DNA of 64,000 nucleotides. It comes from Siphonodentalium dalli. Its lineage: Eukaryota > Mollusca > Scaphopoda > Gadilida > Siphonodentaliidae. Under the pieces are notes generated by a model, which had not been told where the DNA came from, did no database searches, and saw nothing but the letters and a program-made list of their open reading frames with translations. The number at the start of each line of letters is the position of its first letter. The first letter of the stretch is position 1. Shown piece after piece: positions 44,565-55,633 of this stretch. The position numbers were made by a program, and so were the translations under genes. The stretch spans positions 217,600,151 to 217,664,150 of the forward strand of contig CP136065.1 in assembly GCA_032622095.1 (NCBI GenBank). The letters are read 5' to 3'.

Positions 44565-45552
44565 TCCTCTCCTACAACCCACTTGGGAGTGAAGTTTGAA
44601 GTTATGAATGATGAAATACATAACAATGGATGAAAAAAAAGATGATCTAGACATGTTATTTTTTTGTTGTGTTTCTTCTTCTTTCTCTTGAGTGTTTCTT
44701 AAGTTGTTGTTGTTGTTGTTGTTGTTGTTGTAAGGAGCTCCACTCCGTGATATCTATGTGATTCTTGTTCAGCCGCGACTTCTGCTATTATTCTTTTGGA
44801 CTCTGCGACTAACTCTTCGATGGTGCGGGTGGAGCTGGTGCTGTTGTTGTTGTTGTTGTTGTTGCCCGTGGAGATGGGGGACACCGGGTTTAAATGAAAT
44901 TCCGGTGTCGGAGGTGGTAGAGTGTCCATCTCCACATCGAAGCTGGCGGCAGGCACGTCCGGGGTGGTGTCGGCGTCCCTGTCTCCGCTTGCATCGATGA
45001 CGACGGCAGGGACATCCGGGGTGACAACGGCGTTCCTGCTAGCTGGTGAAATGTCGTCTACGTCCGCTTCAGCAGCCAAGTGGAGGGGATCTGGACGTCT
45101 CTCAGCTCGCCCCTGTCTCCACTTGGCTCTTCTGTCGGCGTCCCTTCTCTTCCTGGAGGGGGTCTTCTTCTTCCGCCTCTTCTGATTCTGGTCCCAGTGG
45201 TCCAAGTCTCCGTACCAGATGGTAGGTCGCTGGTGGGGTCCAGCTTCCGAGATACCGCCAGCAGATGGTACTGCTGGAGCAATCCGGTACTCCAAGGATA
45301 GATGCACAAAGCCTCCTTTAGCCTGGGTTAGTGTCCAGCTAAAGGTATCCACAGTGCGCAATCTATCCAAGACCGCGACAACGGCAGAGGGGATTAGCAG
45401 CACAATCCTCTGCCAAGTCCATAACAGCTCAATCCGAATCGCTCGAGCGGCTAAGTTCTTTTCAGAACGACCACATGACTCACAAGCGATCCGGGCTCAG
45501 CTAGCCGGAACAGCGACAAGACGAAGTGCGAAGCTTTGCTATTTCAGTCATT
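44565..45552 (-). mobile_element. Retroposon R, minus copy (unit 2)
   Basis: It has the same sequence as the R elements at 16288-17371 and 60003-60674, with (CAA)n at about 44701-44730. The left edge joins truncated LINE-B. The right edge, the element's 5' end, abuts a second R in opposite orientation at 45553. It contains the longest open R frame (44699-45403). Confidence 0.8.
44699..45403 (-). CDS. Retroposon R ORF1-like protein, 234 aa
   Basis: The sequence begins MLLIPSAVVAVLDRLRTVDT. A segment around residues 20-45 (FSWTLTQAKGGFVHLSLEYR) is followed by the YGDLDHWD box (about 64-71) and a very basic region (about 72-105, KRRKKKTPSRKRRDADRRAK). After that come acidic and proline-rich sequence (repeated DVPA) and an Asn/Ser/Thr run. 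A helical stretch (IEELVAESKRIIAEVAAEQE) precedes a Thr run encoded by (ACA)n, which in other copies is read as Gln. The natural C-terminus is therefore uncertain. It is probably nucleic-acid-binding and resembles an ORF1 or gag rather than a host gene. No RT is attached. The family is not identified. Confidence 0.6.
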   Translation of the reverse strand: MLLIPSAVVAVLDRLRTVDTFSWTLTQAKGGFVHLSLEYRIAPAVPSAGGISEAGPHQRPTIWYGDLDHWDQNQKRRKKKTPSRKRRDADRRAKWRQGRAERRPDPLHLAAEADVDDISPASRNAVVTPDVPAVVIDASGDRDADTTPDVPAASFDVEMDTLPPPTPEFHLNPVSPISTGNNNNNNNSTSSTRTIEELVAESKRIIAEVAAEQESHRYHGVELLTTTTTTTTTT

Positions 45553-46395
45553 CCTTGGTCGACCGTTGAGCGGGCAGGTTGTACATGCTCCGAGCTCTAT
45601 GACTTGTCGCTGTTCCGGCCGGCTGAGAGGGATCGCTTGTGAGTTGTGTGGCCGATCTGAAAAGATCTTAGCCGCCCGAGCGATTCCGGTGTGAGCTGAT
45701 TTGGACTTGGCAGGGGATTATGTTGCTAATCCCGACTGTCGTCGCTGCCTTAGATAAATTGCGCATTGTGGATACCCTTAGCTGGAAACTTACCCAGGCT
45801 AAGGGAGGCAATGTGCATTTATCCTTGGAGTACCGGACTGTTCCAGTAGTACCCTCTGATGGCGGTACCTCGAAAGCTGGATTCCACCAGCGACCTACCA
45901 TCCGGTACGGTGATCTGGACCTCTGGGATCAGAAGAGAAAGAAGAGGCGGAAGAAGACCCCGTCCAGGAAGAGAAGGGACGCCGAGAGAAGAGCCAAGTG
46001 GATACAGGGGCGAGCTGAGAGACGCCCAGCTCCCCTCCCCACTTGGTTGATGACCCGGTCGTCGGTGACGTCACACCAGCTAGCAGGGACTCCATTGATC
46101 TGCCGGAGGTCCCTGCTGTCGTCGCGGAGGCAGGCGGAGACAGGGATTCCGACACCACCAGGGACGTGCCTGCCGCCAGCTTCGCAGTGGAACTGGATTC
46201 ACCACCTAGCCAGTTTTTACCAGGAGCGGATTCCACCACCACCGCCCCTGCGACGCCGTTGTACATCGAGAGGCCGGCGTCGCCCACGGAAGATGCGCAA
46301 GCTGTGGCTATACTAATAAAGGAAATATCTGACCAACTAGAACAAGCCACAAAAACGCAAATCAAGTTGCAGAAGATGCAAATCGACTGACGTCA
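45553..46395 (+). mobile_element. Retroposon R-related element, plus copy, head-to-head with the minus copy
   Basis: It starts CATTCCTTGGTCGACCG and carries the same 5' leader ('cttgtcgctgttccgg', 'cttagccgcccgagcgatt') and ORF1-like frame. The coding region runs 45720-46040 in one frame and 46043-46390 in another, so one frameshift near 46040 interrupts it. It ends with a short predicted helix (AVAILIKEISDQLEQATKTQ). It is more diverged than the other copies and lacks the (CAA)n run. The 3' limit is not defined. Confidence 0.7.
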
Positions 46396-47490
46396 GAATG
46401 CCACAGCAAAACTGCACAACAAGACCACAGACAGAAACCATCTCCATCTTCCAGTGAGAAGCAACACCCTCTTATCCAGAACGTTGTCACTTTTTCTGCT
46501 TGGGACTATGACATTTTTGAGTAAAGTTAACCCTTAGTGTTAATTAGTACTCTGTTATCTCTCACGTATATCCCTGCTGGACTCGCGGAAAAATGAAATT
46601 GAATTTATGCTGTCATTTAATTTGCGTCTGTCCGTCTTGTGTGTGACCTACTTTTGAATCACATTTGTCCGTCCGTCCGTCCGTCTTGTGCATGTGTGAC
46701 CTATTTTAAGTGTATTTTGACATACATATCCGTCCTGTTCTTTGTCACATTATCTGCTTGTGACTGACAATTTTGTGTATAAATATCTTCATATTTCCGA
46801 GTCTTCTGTGACAATGCGTCACTTGACTCGATATGGTCAATTGAGGTTGTATTTGTTGAGGCCATGTGTATATATTATTATTATGATATTGTTTTTGTTA
46901 ATATTTATGTACCGGTGTGTAAATGGTGTAAAATTACTGCGCTCACCATCTCAACTATTTCTATTCTTGAAAGCTGTTGCGTCAGGATTATGGTGACATT
47001 TCTTATTCCCTTTTAAGCGACCCTGGTCCTAATGGTTTTATTTCAAAGAAATCCCACAACTATTGAATATCATATGAACAGCGGTTTCGGCAGTTACACA
47101 TGACAACAATCACACATGTTCAGCTTGTAAAATTAAATTTATCCACAAATTGTACACATTGGCAGGTTAGGGCGGCAGCGCATAACGGTATTAAGGATTG
47201 CCTTATAACCGACCGGTATGCGTGACCGCCCTGATCTCTAAAAAATCTCCAATAAGTCAAATCCACGTTCCCCTTCTGAACTCATATATACGTCACATGA
47301 ATATTTTCACCCCCCCCCCACTTACTCCGTCTAATTAGACAATATGAATCTCATCAAAACATATGAACTGACATTCTTATTCCCTATCATTCCAAAGTTC
47401 TGCGATTTCTGGGAGCATTGAACAAACAAATAATTCTTATATCCATCGATCATGAGTGCAGGTGAATTGTCCCTTCGAAAATCATGGGAC
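46396..47490. other. Unassigned, possibly the 3' part of the plus R element and LINE-3 upstream sequence
   Basis: Short pyrimidine-rich motifs ('tccgtccgtccgtc' near 46668) and a run of nine C at about 47312 are present. The small frame at 46742-46996 has hydrophobic residues and no recognised domain. An imperfect hairpin sits at 47169-47232. No gene is supported. Confidence 0.4.
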
Positions 47491-47667
47491 ATGAATTGGA
47501 GCTATTCTCACTTCTTTCGACCTTCTCTTTCTTCTTCTTTTCATCTAACAACCATAAAACACCCAATTATTCCTCCGTTCACCAGTTTTTGTCAACCATC
47601 ACAAGTCTGATTCATTGCTGCCAATCTCCGAGCAACTTGTACATTTTGAAATTTACTGAATGGGATA

Positions 47668-50600
47668 ATGGCTGATACCAACCAATATCGTGCTCGGATT
47701 GGCAATTTTTTACCGAGAGCGCTGCAACTCAGGGGGAGGGTGCGATTCGACCGGGTTACGTCCGAAGCATTCATTATTTTTCTCTTTCTTCGTTCAAATG
47801 GAATATCTACTGCCAAAATCTTGCGTATAGTTCTGATGATATTGTGTCTTTTTCCACATCTAATGAGCTTATTTCTGAAGAATATCACTGATCTTGTCTA
47901 CCTAGACACAGATCATATAAATAACAATGAGTATATATACCAACATACAGGTTATCCACTTTTACTTAAGGCCAAAATTGTAACGTTCGTATTCGGCCTA
48001 TCTGTTATACTGTTGCTGCTCCTGTTGTTATTATGTGGTGACATCGAACAAAACCCAGGCCCTGTTCATAACGTCCCGACCCAAAAATGCTGCTCAATAT
48101 TACAATTAAACACACAGAGTATTAGGAATAAAATGACCATACTCAAAGCTGAATCAATAAATTTCGACATTTGTATGTTTACTGAAACATGGCTGGATGA
48201 CTCAATTGGAAATGATGAGATCCTCCTCCAAGGTTTTCATGAACCATTCAGAAACGATAGAATCAGTGATACAACAGGTGGTGGTGTTAGTATGTATATA
48301 CGTGACTGTATTCCTTATAAAACTCGCCCTGATCTAATCGTACCTGGTCTTGAATCACTATGGGTTGAAATAAAGGTTCAAAACAGGAATTTGATACTTG
48401 GATGTTTCTATAGGCCCCCAAATGCACCAGTTTCCTTATGGGACTGTATTGAGTTGAACATTAAAAAAGCGATTAATGACTTAAGCGATACTATAATAGG
48501 AGGTGACTTTAACGAACACTATAAAGATGGAAGCAATGGTAAAATTAATGGTATTTGTTCACGATGTGGTCTCTCCCAGCTAGTGACCTCTCCAACTCAC
48601 TTCACCGAAACGTCATCATCTATCATTGATCTTTTCCTAACAAATGTTAACGAGTATGTAGGTAAAACTGAAGTTATTGGCTCATTTTTTGATGACCGAA
48701 TCCGATACCATTCCCCAATTACTCTTGACATCGATATCCCAATATCAAATCAATCAATGATCAAAAGACAAGTCTGGTACTACGATCGAGCTGACTATGC
48801 AGCCATGAACAAAATTTTCTTAAATTGGGACTTTAGAAAAATCTGTTCGGATCGACACGTATCTACGATTGCTAACATATTGACACAATTAATAACAGAT
48901 GCCTGCATCAGATATATCCCAACAAAAACTGTTTGTATACGGAAGAACGCCCCACCTTGGCTCTCATGTGGCATAAAGAAATTAATGCGAAAACGCAACA
49001 GGCTACATAAGAAAGCGAAACATACTAATTCGTCGACTGCTTGGTCGAACTTTCGTATAATTCGTAACCAATGTGTTCACGCAGTGCGGAAAGCAAAGAG
49101 TGATTACGACAAGAAAATCGACAACACTTTAAATGACATACACACCGACACCTCGACCTGGTGGAAGAATTTACAAAAAATAATTTTCCAAAATAGTAAG
49201 AAACCCATACCCCCACTCTCACATGACAACTGTTATCTAGTATCCCCCTACGACAAAGCTAATGCACTGAACGATTATTTTTGCGAAATATCGCAAATTG
49301 ATGACAATTTTCATAATATTGACATGACACCTACTCCTAGAAACTCCGATACTGATCCCGAATTAAATGACTTGGACATTACATCGGTAGATGTTTTTAA
49401 CGTCCTAAGAGCCCTAAAAGTATCTAAATCATGTGGACCCGACACGATTAGTCCCCGTATACTGAAAAACTGTGCTTCATCTCTTAGTAAACCCCTTGCG
49501 CACGTCTTTAATATATTCACCAAAAAGATGTATTACCCATGCGAATGGAAAAAAGCAAACATTACTCCCGTTTTTAAAACCGGTGATCCTAGCATCATAT
49601 CGAACTATCGTCCTATCTCACTATTAAGTTGTTTATCCAAAACGTACGAAAAGTGTATTTATAAATATATGTCCGCATACATTAATGAACATAACCTCAT
49701 CTCTGTCAATCAGTCTGGCTTTACAACAGGTGATTCCGCAGTGTACCAAATTACTGATGTGTATGATTATATTATTAGATCTCTAGATGATGGTAAGGAG
49801 GTGCGCTGTATATTTTGTGACATTAGTAAAGCCTTTGATAAGGTCTGGCATAAGGGTCTCCTATTTAAAATTAGGCAAATGGGATTCGGAGATAACTTAC
49901 TTAAACTTTTAGAATCATACTTAGAATGTCGACAACATAGAGTATTTATAGATAATGTTAGTTCAGATTGGAAATGCATATCTGCGGGCGGGCCCAAGAG
50001 GTATATCCTCTGACCGCTATTATTTCTTATTTACATAAATGACATAACTGACAAAATAGTGTGTAACATCCGTCTTTTTGCAGATGACACATCGATATAC
50101 TTATGTGTTGAAAACCCAACTCTCGCTGCTGAAATAATCAACAAAGATATTAGTACTATTTTTGAATGGTCACAAAAGTGGTTAGTAAAGTTTAACCCCC
50201 TAAAGACCGAAGCCATAGCAGTATCAAGGAAAGCAACAAACATAGACCATCCGCCCCTCTTCATGAATGGATCTGAAATAACTGAAGTAAGTAGTCACAA
50301 ACATCTTGGTGTCACATTCGATAGTTCTGGGTCATGGGAAAGTCACATCTGTAGCATAATCGATAAGGCACGGAAGAGAGTTAACCTTGTAAAAAGACAT
50401 AAATTTAGATTAAGCAGTAAGTCTCTTGAAACAATATATTTCTCATTTATTCGCCCTATCCTAGAGTATGCATCACCTGTATGGGATAATATCCCCAAGT
50501 ATACGAGTGATAGAATTGAGGATATCCAGTATGAAATGGCAAGAATAGTCACTGGGGCAACCAGAAGTGCTAGCGATAGGACATTATTACTTGAAACACG

Positions 50601-51240
50601 TTGGGAACCGCTTGCACAACGCAGGCATACGCATAAATTAGTTCAGTTTTACAATATGACAAAACACAGAGCTCCATCCTACTTATCTAATATGATTCCA
50701 CCTGATTCTTCCTCAACTGGCTACAACTTTAGACACCCTAGCATCCACCCGCCTGATAGTAATAATAATTACTACATGTATACATTTCTACCATCTGCCA
50801 CACGTGCTTGGAACAGCCTATCGGACTCAGTGAGGTCTTCAGAAACGTTCACAGAATTTAAACGAAACATTAACACTGGTCGTTCAAAGATTGCTAAATT
50901 TTATTATCATAGTTATTCTCGTAAAGCTCAAGTTTATCATACTAGAATCAGATTGGGATGCAGTAACCTGAACAAAGACCTTGTCACAAATCACCTTAAA
51001 GAGTCCCCAATGTGTCCTTGTGGTGGCTTTGAAATTGAATCTGCATATCATTTTCTCTTGAAATGTCCATTATATACTCAAGCAAGAACTGAAATGTTAG
51101 CTGATTTGCCACCAATTAGAATATCACCTGATGTACTTCTGTATGGGTCGCCTGAACTCGCTGATGATTTGAACATTAAAATTTTCGATGTTGTACAGAA
51201 GTTCATTATCTGTACTGGGCGTTTTCTGACTAACGGGTAA
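47668..51240 (+). pseudogene. LINE-3 polyprotein gene, one nonsense codon in the RT domain
   Basis: 1190 codons lie in one frame, broken only by TGA at 50011-50013 in the conserved RT block after the palm. Residues 1-100 are basic and hydrophobic. Residues 104-123 form a very hydrophobic segment. GDIEQNPGP follows at 124-132 (48037-48063), a canonical 2A ending. The endonuclease starts at SILQLNTQSIRNKM, with TETWLDD and GGDFNEH near 279. RT motif A (FCDISKAFDKVW) is near 716, the FADD box near 804 (50077), and the knuckle CPCGGFEIESAYHFLLKC near the end. The residues just before the stop are also altered from the family pattern seen in LINE-1. The protein upstream of the stop could still be made. 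Confidence 0.9.
48037..48063 (+). promoter_or_regulatory. 2A-like ribosome-skipping signal in LINE-3
   Basis: GDIEQNPGP matches the D-V/I-E-x-N-P-G-P consensus at every fixed position, so skipping would fall between Gly131 and Pro132. It would release a 131-residue hydrophobic leader from the endonuclease-RT part. 2A sequences in CR1-like LINEs of marine invertebrates are known; activity here is inferred. Confidence 0.75.
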
Positions 51241-51908
51241 GGTGGTTTAAGCCCAAACACGCGCGTTACTAATAAACTATATGTAAATGTCTTAAATTAT
51301 AGTCACTGCGCGTGTTTTAGCCCTACCACCTCGCCCTCTATAATTGAATAATTAGTTATGGTACATACACACTTCGTCACTTATTAAATACTTATTAAAT
51401 ACATTAACTAAACAGCTCATTAATGGAATGGAAATAATTCTGATAACCCGCTATTTTTCGAATTCTCTCCAATTGGGTCGTAGCGTGATCAAATTTGTTT
51501 TGAATTTAGATTCTTCATTGGCTTGTGACAATAAATGGTGATCAATTTAACATGATACAATACTCTCCGTGACATATATTATCCGGATGTTAATGGTAAG
51601 TTTATCTACCCCTTTTCAACTACTACCTGCACTCCCTTTCCCTTTCTCTTTCCTATCCCTTCATCTATACACTTTATTATTCGGACCATACAGAACAAAA
51701 CCCGTCTGCTATACCCCAATGGTATCAATTGGGGTCTATACCCCAATGGTATCAATTGGGGTAACATTTATTTTCTGAGGATAGGACTTAACAAAAGCCC
51801 CCAAGCTTGTTGCTCAATCCTCTTTTGAACAATTTGAGATTATATGTTATGTATTTTTTGTTTGTATTTCTGTTCTGTTTAGTGTTCAAATAAAATATTG
51901 TTTAAACC

Positions 51909-52095
51909 AACACCCTAAAAAAAGGAAAAAGAGAAAATGAGAAATTGCTCCTTTTTTATGCTTCTAAATAAAAGCTTAAAATGAGGGGTTAAGGAAAGGG
52001 CCTTTCGGCCCTTTCGAAGATCCCGGGGTTAGCCCCCCAAATCACTTTCCCTGCTGCGATTTGTCCACCCAACAGCTAACCAAGGAATGAGATGG
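51909..52095. other. Junction region with a perfect hairpin and R 5' end
   Basis: It holds GAAAGGGCC-TTTC-GGCCCTTTC (about 51994-52015) between LINE-3 and the retroposon R 5' terminus ('cagctaaccaaggaatg', ending 52093). The R stretch is short and degenerate. I see no gene. Confidence 0.55.
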
Positions 52096-52515
52096 TTGCA
52101 CCTGTTACTATTCGGGCCATTTCGTACTGAACCTTTTCAATGTCATCACTAAGATAACAGGGCAGTTATCCCACACAGGGGAGGCATATTCCAGTATAGG
52201 TCGGATAAATGTGTAATGTATTTTTTCAAGCGTTACTCTGCATAGTCTGTATCTATGTTTACGTATTAAATTTACTCGACTCCATGCTTTATCAAGCATA
52301 GATCTGATGTGGATACCCCATGAGCCAATGTTGTCGAAAGTAAGTCCCAGATATTTATGGCTGTCAACCTCGACGATTGTCGCCGCTCCCGTGGTCAGAC
52401 GTGGATGATATACTGATATGTCTTTCCTGGAGATTAAGAGAGCTTCCGTTTTCGGGGGATTGAACTTTACAAGCCATTCTGATGCCCAACACATGAGAGT
52501 TTCGATGATTGCGAT
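52096..52515 (-). mobile_element. LINE-B fragment, 5' part of the unit 2 copy
   Basis: The minus translation includes SEWLVKFNPPKTEALLISRK, HKYLGLTFDNIGSWG and EYASPVWDNCP. Its left edge (GATGGTTGCACCT after the R terminus) is the same junction as at 60675, so it is the displaced continuation of LINE-B at 43254-44560. One frameshift lies near 52157. Confidence 0.83.
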
Positions 52516-53644
52516 GTTGACAATTCTGTGTCGAAATTCCCTTAAACATTATAACATTGAGCATAACATGAGTAAGAACGCTCTTTATTTATACCATATC
52601 AGGAAACGACTAAAATGCGCTTCGGTTTTCTTTTCAAGCCGATAAATTAGTGTAAACAATATTTATTTGAACAAAATAACAGAACAACACATTGACAATT
52701 ATACATATTGAGTAAAAAAAACATAGTTCAAATGAGGATTAGATAACAAGCCATGAGCCTATGGCTTTTATAAAAATCTTTTCCTCCAAAAATGTTACCC
52801 CGAGTGTCAATACAGACAGCTACAGGGTAAAAAGGACGAGAATGTGAATATTGTTCTGTGTTTTCAAATAAATGTTGGGAAGTTAGTTAAGCGAGTGCAG
52901 GGATCAGAAAGATGGAGGAGTGATAGAAGGGAGGAGATTATGAAATAGACAAGAACGATAATAAAGTAGGTGGAAAAGAAGTGTGATAAATGCTGTATAC
53001 AATAATCCCTCAGTCATAATCTAAATTTTACATTATGGCGTTAAATCATGGTGTGTTGTCCAATATAGAAACGGAATTAGACCCCAAATACGTCTCGGCA
53101 CCCAGAAGAGATGATGCATGAAAATAAGTATATATTAGGATAATTGTTATACTTGTAGTGCGTATCAATATATTCTAGATACAATTAGTACATGTAAGTA
53201 CAATCAGTAGTAAGTCCATTAATATGACAAGGTCAGCACGGTTGAGCATGCACTCCGTGGGCAGACAGGCGGATATGCCCGAACACAATGTGCAGAAACG
53301 CGACTTACATATTTATACATACAAGTTATGCACCTCATGTTCGCATACACGACCCCCTCCGATAAATTATATGAACGCGAGACATATTTTGGGAGTGCAA
53401 GTGTAAGTAGTTCTTAAATTTGTCAACATATTTTGATCAGGCAAACCGGAACGTGTCACGAACAATAATCTAGTTGGTTTGCTCTATGTCCCGAATGTCC
53501 ATAGTCTCTTAAATGTTGTTACTGTTGTGTAATGAAGCCCAAATATTCTTCAAATCGCTTAAAGATTCCCCGTCCTATTTGACACCATAAAACCACAATC
53601 TGTTATTGTTCTAACCAAGAAATTAATTTAATTAGATCGTCGTC
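52516..53644 (+). repeat. Repeat D, start of gene unit 3, with a LINE insertion
   Basis: D begins with 'gttgacaattctgtgtcgaaattcc', the same LINE-B/D junction as at 61106. It contains CGCTCTTTA (52579) with ACCATATCAGG. It is interrupted at 52650-53358 by a LINE fragment and continues to the TTAA at 53645. Confidence 0.75.
52650..53358 (-). mobile_element. 5'-truncated LINE 3' fragment with 11-bp target duplication
   Basis: CCGATAAATTA lies at 52639-52649 and 53359-53369. The + strand starts with the inverted terminus 'gtgtaaacaatatttatttg'. SL2 (52748-52767) is AAGCCAT/ATGGCTT, and SL1 pairs TTACCC with GGGGTAA (about 52795-52832). It is almost all 3' UTR with little coding sequence. Confidence 0.88.
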
Positions 53645-53648
53645 TTAA

Positions 53649-54155
53649 ACGGACATGGCTCATTCGAACCTCCAAATTTGTTTCTACGTAATTTGGAGCG
53701 ACGGACACGATATGTCGATAAATAAACGAACTATTGATATACCGGCTTCATATGTCTGATAAAACTACCTTTCTACGAGCATTCTGTGCCCCAGAAAGAC
53801 GCGTTGCAATAATAACAAATACAACTTGGAACGCGATGTTTGGGTTTCAAACAGAAAAAACAGCCATACATGTATGAGCGGCATCGAACAGAAAAGAGCG
53901 TTCCCTTATATTGTAGAAATAAAGAGCGTTTATTTCACTTCTTATCGAAACATTTAAAACAGGTGTGACAAAGGAAAGTGTTTTTTCAGAGCATATGAAG
54001 CAGGTATATCAATATTTCGTATATGTGTCAACCTATCTTAAACCTCCTTCCAAATTACTCATGTTTCCATCATCTAAATGTTGTTCATCATAAATGTAAT
54101 ATTGGGGCTAATAAATATTGTTTAAATCAAATTACGTAGAATGAGCCATGTCCGT
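53649..54155. mobile_element. TTAA-target MITE, family 2 (unit 3), internally deleted
   Basis: ACGGACATGG start after TTAA (53645-53648); CATGTCCGT end before TTAA (54156-54159). Relative to the unit 1 copy the middle is deleted near 53760. A TAAAGAGCG box is at 53920. A short LINE tail is inserted near the right end. Confidence 0.82.
54059..54129 (+). mobile_element. About 70-bp LINE tail insertion in the MITE
   Basis: AAATTAC flanks the insert on both sides. It ends AATAAATATTGTTTAAATC, the shared LINE terminus. The unbroken 'ccaaattacgtagac' is seen at 63520-63535. Confidence 0.75.
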
Positions 54156-54159
54156 TTAA

Positions 54160-54490
54160 ATTTTCATAGAACAACTCTCGCGTTCAGTATTTGGTGCAGG
54201 TATGCGACTATGCGGACATATTAAGCTGAATGTGACCGCTTCTGGCTCGTGGTTGCTATGAAGTCACAATTCATATTACAAACCCCCTGCACTACTATGT
54301 GTAATAATTAAAACATCACGCAATAAGAAAAGAAAGCAAAACATTTAGAAATTGCAGGAAATAATTTAGCGAAGCCGAAAACAAAATAGTGGAAAATGTA
54401 CATGTATAATGCCTATCAAAACTGAATGTAATTCGAGAAAGTTTGTAAAAAAAATGTTTAGCTATTTCATAAAGATGAAACTGCATCTAA
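54160..54490 (+). other. Upstream flank of gene copy 3
   Basis: Matches 13574-13955 and 36470-36840 with small deletions. No ORF. Confidence 0.55.
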
Positions 54491-54985
54491 TAATGCAACG
54501 CCGTGTATTCTCCGTCGGGCGCGCATCTTCACCACAGTGTTGTCAGCGTGAAAAATAATCTGGACAATGAAGTCGTTGAATTAGTCGCAACATTCATAGA
54601 AAGGATGGACTAACAGTGTGCAATTAAGTGTTGTGTATATGATAGAGACCGGCGTGCACCCAGCGCGAGTGTGTTGACAACAATGTCCAGCATGTTTAGA
54701 AAATCCGTGTTAATTGCAGCACCCTAACAGCAGACCGCGTCCCTGTATAACCGTGAGAGACACAAAGCAAGCCATGTGTTGTTTCAGAATCAATCAGTGT
54801 GTTTGCACAATCATTAGTCGGTCTAGCCATAGATTCCCGACAAAGTTTGGTTGTTTGTGTTGTGCACCGGCATTCCTACTTAAGCGGTCCCGTAGCTACC
54901 AAGTGCCATAATTCACTTGTATGCGCTGTTGTTAACATCTACCAAACGTCTCGATCAAATTATTATCTGCAACAAACAATTGATG
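54491..54985 (+). promoter_or_regulatory. Promoter and leader exon of gene copy 3 (exon ends at 54985)
   Basis: Colinear with copies 1 and 2. The exon ends TTGATG|GTATGT instead of TTGAAG, so the spliced mRNA would read ATGATGGCT. That adds an in-frame ATG one codon before the start used in the other copies. A 'gtctagccatagattcccga' variant shifts any leader ORF, supporting a non-coding exon. Confidence 0.6.
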
Positions 54986-55633
54986 GTATGTAGAAATTTC
55001 CCAATTATCAGTTTTTTGAATGTTGGTGGCTATCTTGTGTTAACATAGTATTATGTTCATTTGCGTCGATATATGAAATACTCTGGTTGGTCTAACTGAA
55101 ACTCCGGATGCACGTCAAGGGACATTATATATTATATCGTATATCGTATATCGGAAGCGCCCTCCATGGACATTTCTCTTTCAAAGCATAGGTTAAGTAA
55201 TGGTTGGAACACGAATAAAACATAACATAGATTTATTGTTGTTATTTTGGATAATTTATCAAAATTATAATAAACTTTGTATGGCACATGCCAATGTCCA
55301 ATATGTTCCATATAATGAAATAAACTACGGTTCTTATGTGCCCTCTTTGTTATGAATATCTACTTGTATAGATTTTTTAATAATCAATAATTTAATTAAT
55401 ATAACATAGAGACTTTAGTAATCGCAGTCGTTTCCACAATCATATAACACAGCGAAATAAAAGCCTTAACTCTATATACACAATGATGTTAACAGTAATC
55501 GTCGTCACAATTGTCTGAGCTCAATGAGCATAGTGATTGATATCATCAGCAACGACTTTACTGTTCCCTTACAAGCACAACACGCTTATATGCATATCAC
55601 TCAACTAATAAATATTATCTTCTTTATTTCCAG
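54986..55633 (+). other. Leader intron of gene copy 3 (648 nt)
   Basis: Donor GTATGT at 54986. Acceptor 'tctttatttccag' ends at 55633, next to the ATG. A small 'atatcgtatatcgtatatcgg' expansion occurs at about 55134-55154. Confidence 0.85.

Larger units (their letters stand above)
47500..51908 (+). mobile_element. LINE-3: CR1-like element with 2A-like motif, nearly intact
   Basis: It has a pyrimidine-rich 5' region, one long frame (47668-51240) and a 3' UTR with a duplicated SL1 (51711-51762), a short SL2 stem (51795-51808) and the terminus AATAAAATATTGTTTAAACC. The 5' limit is not sharply defined. A single in-frame stop breaks the frame. It lies within retroposon R and LINE-B sequence of unit 2, so it is younger than those. 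Confidence 0.9.

Noticed and set aside
47668-50013. A retrovirus or picorna-like virus because of the 2A motif
   Set aside because: The motif is followed by an AP-type endonuclease and a LINE reverse transcriptase with a C-terminal knuckle. 2A-like motifs occur in CR1-type LINEs. No viral capsid, protease or integrase is seen.
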